From the NCBI RefSeq assembly GCF_020740535.1, contig NZ_CP082362.1:4710501-4774500 (forward strand): DNA of 64,000 nucleotides, in the 5' to 3' direction. This DNA is from Streptomyces profundus. Lineage in GTDB: Bacteria > Actinomycetota > Actinomycetes > Streptomycetales > Streptomycetaceae. The notes beneath the pieces are model-generated. The model searched no databases and was not told the DNA's origin. It saw nothing but the letters and a program-made list of their open reading frames with translations. Below are positions 59,353 to 64,000 of this stretch, one piece after another; the stretch's first letter is position 1, and each line of letters starts with the position of its first letter. The translations under genes and the position numbers were made by a program.

Positions 59353-61937
59353 CCAGAACCCGAGCCCGGAGGGGTGGAAACCGAGCCGACGCGGCAGCTG
59401 CCGCCGGTGCGTTGCTCCTGCTGCTCATCGGGGTGCCGCTCGTCCTCGCGGCGGCCACCGGCGTGCCCTGGCCGCAACGCGCCACCGGCCTCGACGATCT
59501 CACCGACCGGCTCGCCCAACCGCTCACCGACCCGCTGATGGTTCAATGCTTGGCGCTGCTGGGCTGGCTCTGCTGGGCCGCGATGCTGATGACCCTGGCA
59601 CGGGAGACGGTCTGGTACCTCCGCAACCTTGTGCACCTGCGCGCTGATGGCGACCTGCACCGCGCGCACCTGGAGACACTGAACGTCCCCCGGCTGGTGG
59701 CCGCCCTCTGCGTCGGCACCGTTGTCGTCGCCGTGCTGGCCACCCTCCGCACGTCAACGGCGAGCGCTCTGGTTCCCCCGGCGGCGGCGGTCAGCCTGAC
59801 GACTACGAACGCGATCGCCGAGGAGCCCGCGACGGGGCAGCACTCCGCGTACACCGTGCGGCCCGGGGACACCCTCTGGGAGATCGCCGGGCGCTGTCTC
59901 GACGACCCCATCCGCTGGCCCGAGATCTACGCCCTCTCCACCAACATCGCCCAACCGGACGGCAGCCGGCTGACCAACCCCGACCTTCTCCGCCCGGGAT
60001 GGACCCTCCACCTTCCGGTAGAAGCGGAGCCACCCCCGCTGTCCGAGGACCGTCCCGACGAACCTACCGACCACTTCGGCGCCCCGCAGGAAGCCGAGGA
60101 GGAAGACACCGTCAAGGACCCGGAGGCCGGGGCCCCGCGCCCCGTTCACGTTCCGCTGGGCCCGGCCGCGCTGATCGGCGTCACCCTCGCCGCCGGTATC
60201 ACCGCCGCCGTCGCACGATCCCGCCTCCGCGCACGTCGCCACCACGACGCCGACCTCACCGTCGACACCGCACCCGTGCCCCTCAGCAGCGCCGTGCGCA
60301 ACGCCACCCATGCCACCCTCGCCGCCATCCGCGCCGAACGCGACCAGGCCGAGGCCCTCGAAGCCGAGATCACCCGACGACCACCGCCGGCAGCCCCCGC
60401 ACCACCCGGCACCATCACCATCGCCCACCGCGACCACACCGAACTCGACATCAACACCCTCGCCACGCCAGGCGGTTGGTCGTTCCACGGCGATGGCGCA
60501 CCCGCAGCGGTCCGAGCCCTGATCGTCGCCACCCTCACCGCGGCCCAACGCACTCCGGCCCGGCCGATCGCAGCCCGACTCATCGCCCCGCGCGCACTGC
60601 TGACCGCCCTACTCCCTGCCTCCGCGGAAACCGTCGGACGACTTCCCGGCTGGATCCGCACCGACGACGATCAGGAAGCGCTCCGTATCGCCCAGTCAGG
60701 CAGCATCCGGCGTGCCCGCCTACGGGACACCGAGGCGGTACCGGAGGAGGCGGCCCCGATGGACATCCTTCTCCTGCACACCAACGTCCCGCCGGAGGCG
60801 GCCACGTTCGCCGCCGACGCCGCACCTGACGAACTGGCCGTACTGCACATCGGCGACCACCAGCTGGGCAACACCGCCGAACTCACCGCCGACGGCACCG
60901 TCCGACACCACACCGGACCCCACGGACCAGCCCTTCGCCGCACCCAACTCTTCACCCTCACCGCGCAGACCGCGTCAGAACTGATCGACTGCCTCCAGCC
61001 GGAAACCTCACAGAACGAACCGCCGTCGATCCCACCACCAAGTGACAAGCGTGACAGCGGTATCGGTCCCGGAATTGTTAGCATTCACCAAAACCGCACG
61101 GATGTCGTCGAGAAAGAGGACAACAGCAGAGAGCCGCCCATCAGAGTCCGACTCCTCGGCGGAATCTCACTGTTCATTCGAGGAGAAGAAATCCCCCTCG
61201 GAATGAAGGAAGCCGCCAAGGAATTCCTCGCCATCCTGGCCGCCCACCCCCAGGGGCTGCGCAACGACACCCTCACCGAACTCCTGCGCCTCTCAACCAC
61301 CCCCGAACAGGCAACCAAAGACCTCGTCAACCTCCGCCGCGCCGTACGTCGCACCCTGCGTCAGGCGACGGAAAGCCGCAGCGCCGCCTTCGTTCTCCAA
61401 ACCGCCGACCGCCACCGCCTCGACCCCCAACTCGTCCGCAGCGACGCGGTCGACTTCACCCACGCCATCGAGGCCGCCCGCCGCACCCGCGAGCCGGAAG
61501 CACGCACTCAAGCCCTGGAACGGGCGATCGACCTCTACCAGGGTCCCCTCTGCGACGGCGCCGACTACCCCTGGGCCGACGAACTACGCCAGTGGCTCCA
61601 CCACAAGGCCATCGACGCCGCGATCCTCCTGGCCGACCACCACACCACCCACTCCGAAGACCGCCACCAGGCCCTCAACCTCCTGGAACGCGCCGCCGGA
61701 TGGGAGCCCACCTCCGAACCCATCTGCCAACGCCTCATCCGCCTCCACCTCAAGAACGGCCACCCCGAGGCCGCTCACCACGCCTACCAACGCCTTGCCC
61801 GCCACCTCAAGGAGATCGGCGTGCGCCCCGGCGACACGACCCGTTCCCTCCTCACGCTGCCGACACCACGGACCTCAACCCCTCGGTCGACGCAGCCTCC
61901 CGCCGCCCCCACGAGGACCGCCCCCTCCCGGCGTTGA
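59349..61937 (+). CDS. LysM and BTAD domain membrane protein
   Basis: Predicted 862-residue protein. Three membrane helices lie near the N-terminus (about 17-35, 60-80, 115-135). A LysM domain (YTVRPGDTLWEIAGRCL, about 168-215) and a further helix at about 265-285 follow. The C-terminal 270 residues resemble the bacterial transcriptional activator (BTAD) domain: RLLGGISLFIRG starts a winged-helix part and LERAAGWEPTSEPICQRLIR is in the TPR part. It starts at TTG 59349, overlapping the TadG-like gene. LysM-BTAD fusions sit beside Tad genes in Streptomyces. Its role may be wall-linked sensing. Confidence 0.85.
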   Translation: MTRTRARRGGNRADAAAAAGALLLLLIGVPLVLAAATGVPWPQRATGLDDLTDRLAQPLTDPLMVQCLALLGWLCWAAMLMTLARETVWYLRNLVHLRADGDLHRAHLETLNVPRLVAALCVGTVVVAVLATLRTSTASALVPPAAAVSLTTTNAIAEEPATGQHSAYTVRPGDTLWEIAGRCLDDPIRWPEIYALSTNIAQPDGSRLTNPDLLRPGWTLHLPVEAEPPPLSEDRPDEPTDHFGAPQEAEEEDTVKDPEAGAPRPVHVPLGPAALIGVTLAAGITAAVARSRLRARRHHDADLTVDTAPVPLSSAVRNATHATLAAIRAERDQAEALEAEITRRPPPAAPAPPGTITIAHRDHTELDINTLATPGGWSFHGDGAPAAVRALIVATLTAAQRTPARPIAARLIAPRALLTALLPASAETVGRLPGWIRTDDDQEALRIAQSGSIRRARLRDTEAVPEEAAPMDILLLHTNVPPEAATFAADAAPDELAVLHIGDHQLGNTAELTADGTVRHHTGPHGPALRRTQLFTLTAQTASELIDCLQPETSQNEPPSIPPPSDKRDSGIGPGIVSIHQNRTDVVEKEDNSREPPIRVRLLGGISLFIRGEEIPLGMKEAAKEFLAILAAHPQGLRNDTLTELLRLSTTPEQATKDLVNLRRAVRRTLRQATESRSAAFVLQTADRHRLDPQLVRSDAVDFTHAIEAARRTREPEARTQALERAIDLYQGPLCDGADYPWADELRQWLHHKAIDAAILLADHHTTHSEDRHQALNLLERAAGWEPTSEPICQRLIRLHLKNGHPEAAHHAYQRLARHLKEIGVRPGDTTRSLLTLPTPRTSTPRSTQPPAAPTRTAPSRR

Positions 61938-62519
61938 GCCCGCTGACTGCGGCCGGTCCTCTCCCTGCTCCACAAGGCCGCTCCTGCCGGTGATCCCGTC
62001 GAGAACGGACCACCCGGCCCGCACATAGCCGCAGGCCAGGGGCGCGTTCACCAGGCCCGGTCCGTCGCGACTGTAGATCGGTACAGGTAACGAACCCCGA
62101 TCTGCCAACGCCCGACCGCCGGCCGAAGCCCCCTTCTCCGCTTCAACGGTGCGCCGCCTGCCTGCCCCGCTCACCAGCTTCATCACCAGTACTCGCCCGT
62201 GAACTCCCCCCACCGTGCTCGGTCCGCCGCCCCCTGCTTGCGCGCCTGCCTGACGACGCCTGCCCCCCGACCGCCCGCCCCTGACGCACGTTCAGCGCCG
62301 CGCGGATTCCCCAAACCACACCGACTTCAATCGGGGCACGACGCTTTCCAAGGCCCATTCCATTCAAGACGACAGAAGTCCCTCCGAATTCACGGGAATT
62401 CCATCATTTCAGAGCCCGGTTTCAGCTGGCGAGCACCACTGAACCCGAGCTATGTTGGAAATGGCCCCGAAAGAATAGGGGTTGATGGAAACCGCTGAAC
62501 GGAATAGGAGAAACCCACG
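61938..62519. other. Gap between Tad cluster and DUF317 genes
   Basis: About 580 bases with no convincing gene. The last 150 bases are less GC-rich (around TTCAGAGCCCGG and AGCTATGTTGGAA) and likely hold the promoter. GGAATAGGAGAAACC just before 62520 supplies a ribosome-binding site (GGAG). Confidence 0.4.
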
Positions 62520-63266
62520 ATGATCCCCATTCCTGATTTCCGTGCCACCCCGCGCGATACCTCACAGGACGACGTGGCGGTCTCCCCCCGACACCTGGCC
62601 GGCAGCGGCGACTATCCCGACGACGCGTTCGCCCCCCTCACCGCCGACCACTGGCGCCGCTACCGCGATGACACGGGCAACAGCTACGCCATCAGCGACA
62701 CCGACAACCTCCAAATCGCCTACCTCCCCGACCTCGATGAGAACTGGCAACTCGACGCCCGCGCCTACTCCGGCGCCCCGTGGGGTCAACTCTGGACCGC
62801 CACCTTCAGCATCGACACCCCCACCGAATTCGTGACCGCCGTCACCACAACACTCCACCACGACCTCGGCGCGGGGCCACAGCGACGTCAACGCGTGCTA
62901 CGCGCCGACCCACACGACAAGGACGACGACCCGGACAACGTCTGGGAAGTCCTTCGTACCGCGCACTGGCGCGTCGCCACCCGACGGTGCGCCATCACCG
63001 CCACCTCACCGGACGGCCTCGTCGAGATCCACTATCGGGCCGACGGAGCCTTCGTCCCACCCCGCGAAGCGTGGACGGTCACCGCCGCCTCAACACGCGA
63101 CGACCCCTTCGCCCTCTGGGACGCCACCTTCCACGAAGCCACCCCACCCCACCTGATCACCGCCTTCACCCAAGCCCTGACCGCACCCCACCCCCTCACC
63201 CGACACAGCGCCCAGCTCGCGCGGACCACGGCCCCGTACGCGCGGCCACTGCGTACCGCCGCCTGA
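62520..63266 (+). CDS. DUF317 protein 1
   Basis: Predicted 248-residue protein with two DUF317 repeats. The first has VSPRHLAGSGD and an SDTDNLQIAYLPD strand; the second VWEVLRTAHWRVATRRC and SPDGLVEIHYRADG. DUF317 proteins are common in Streptomyces mobile and regulatory regions and may bind DNA or partners; no function is established. ATG 62520 has AGGAG about ten bases upstream. The frame is intact. Confidence 0.85.
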   Translation: MIPIPDFRATPRDTSQDDVAVSPRHLAGSGDYPDDAFAPLTADHWRRYRDDTGNSYAISDTDNLQIAYLPDLDENWQLDARAYSGAPWGQLWTATFSIDTPTEFVTAVTTTLHHDLGAGPQRRQRVLRADPHDKDDDPDNVWEVLRTAHWRVATRRCAITATSPDGLVEIHYRADGAFVPPREAWTVTAASTRDDPFALWDATFHEATPPHLITAFTQALTAPHPLTRHSAQLARTTAPYARPLRTAA

Positions 63267-63310
63267 CAAGCCACCGGCCAGCGCCAGTCACCAGGAACGG
63301 AGCCACCCCG

Positions 63311-64000
63311 ATGCCGGACCCCACACACCCCACCCACCACCCGAGCCGCCAGGACTTCCTCATCACCCCGCGCTACCTCGCCGGCGCCGATGGCGTGCAG
63401 CCGGTTGCCGGACTGCTGGCCCACGTGGGCTGGCTCACCTCCCGCGACGACGCGGGAACGACCCACTACTACCCGAGCGACCAGCGCTATCGCGTGTCCT
63501 ACCCGCACGCCTGCGAAGACCTTATGACCGGCGAGACAGGTGCCGCCTGGCACATCTCGGAACGCGGGCGAAGCGGCCAAGGGCCGCTCTGGCAGGCCGT
63601 CATCACCGGCGACTGCCCACCGGAGATCATCGCCGATGCGGTGGAGCCACTCCTCACCCAGCGAAGCATCCCCCTCCCCACGGACTCCGTCACCCTCATC
63701 ACCGAAAAGCTCATCCAAGCCAACTGGGACCTCGACATAGCGGGCGGGGCGATGACCTACAGCAACCCCACCGGCCACCTTCGGGTCCGCTACTTCCCAC
63801 CCCCCACGGGCGCCAGGGGCAGCGACCTCCGCACCACCCTCTCCTGGTACATCCAAGCGGCCCTCACCCCGGCCAACGTCCTCTGGTACGCCGGCTTCTC
63901 AGCCACCACTCCGGCCCACGTCGTCAAGAACTTCTGCAACGCGCTCCTCAACCCCGAACCCGTCGCCCGCTACGCCGAGGACATTCACCCCGTTGTCCGT
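63311..64000 (+). CDS. DUF317 protein 2 (partial, runs off the window)
   Basis: ATG 63311 starts a frame with no stop before the window end, giving at least 230 residues. It has FLITPRYLAGADGVQPVAGL, YYPSDQRYRVSYPHACEDL, then WDLDIAGGAMTYSNPTGHL and LSWYIQAALTPANVLWYAGF, again two DUF317 units. It follows DUF317 protein 1 by 44 bases, so the pair is probably co-transcribed and came from duplication. The C-terminus is not visible. Confidence 0.85.
   Translation, partial: MPDPTHPTHHPSRQDFLITPRYLAGADGVQPVAGLLAHVGWLTSRDDAGTTHYYPSDQRYRVSYPHACEDLMTGETGAAWHISERGRSGQGPLWQAVITGDCPPEIIADAVEPLLTQRSIPLPTDSVTLITEKLIQANWDLDIAGGAMTYSNPTGHLRVRYFPPPTGARGSDLRTTLSWYIQAALTPANVLWYAGFSATTPAHVVKNFCNALLNPEPVARYAEDIHPVVR

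Overview
The window is high-GC (about 70%) actinobacterial DNA, most likely from a Streptomyces-type genome. Third codon positions are strongly G/C, genes are coupled by GTGA/ATGA/TAATG overlaps, and there are PASTA-less Ser/Thr kinases, XRE/DUF397 pairs, DUF317 proteins and an actinobacterial Tad pilus cluster.

Layout. 1-8.7 kb: gene ends and RHS and IS701 remnants, a Ser/Thr kinase, a three-gene ABC-type exporter, a phosphotransferase-like protein, and an IS5-family element that may carry a passenger gene. 8.7-13.1 kb: a membrane Ser/Thr kinase, a broken NlpC/P60 peptidase gene, CRISPR array 1 and an AAA ATPase behind a perfect palindrome. 13.4-22.7 kb: a complete type I-B CRISPR-Cas locus, cas6-cas8b-cas7-cas5-cas3-cas4-cas1-cas2, all + strand and translationally coupled up to cas1. 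It has a decayed array and leader upstream and array 2 downstream. 23.3-32.5 kb: a tRNA-Arg 3' fragment, then a type I-G (formerly I-U) effector operon, cas3-csx17-csb1-csb2. This operon has no adaptation genes and is bracketed by two arrays with different repeats but a shared leader motif. 33-40.2 kb: an accessory Mur-ligase cassette (Ddl-like, two MurF-like, one MurC-like, one XRE/TPR regulator). 40.3-51.6 kb: regulatory and small-protein region with duplicated XRE-phosphotransferase pairs, I-B array 3 fused to a truncated XRE pseudogene, DUF397/XRE pairs, an HATPase protein and a Nudix-like protein. 51.8-62 kb: a Tad/Flp-type pilus cluster (SAF/CpaB-like, CpaE-like, CpaF, TadB, TadC, pilin-like, TadE-like and TadG-like proteins, LysM-BTAD protein). 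62.5 kb to the end: two DUF317 proteins, the last cut by the window edge.

How it fits together. Three I-B arrays (10.9, 22.0 and 43.5 kb) are transcribed on the minus strand from near-identical leaders of about 200 bp. The two I-G arrays (23.7 and 31.9 kb) run on the plus strand. The only cas1/cas2/cas4 set is in the I-B operon, so the I-G arrays either borrow that module in trans or are no longer extended. The Cas1 helix expected to carry the first catalytic Glu has none, so adaptation itself may be altered. The Mur-ligase cassette is the other candidate for a little-described system: it encodes peptidoglycan-precursor-type ligases away from a dcw cluster, under its own regulator.
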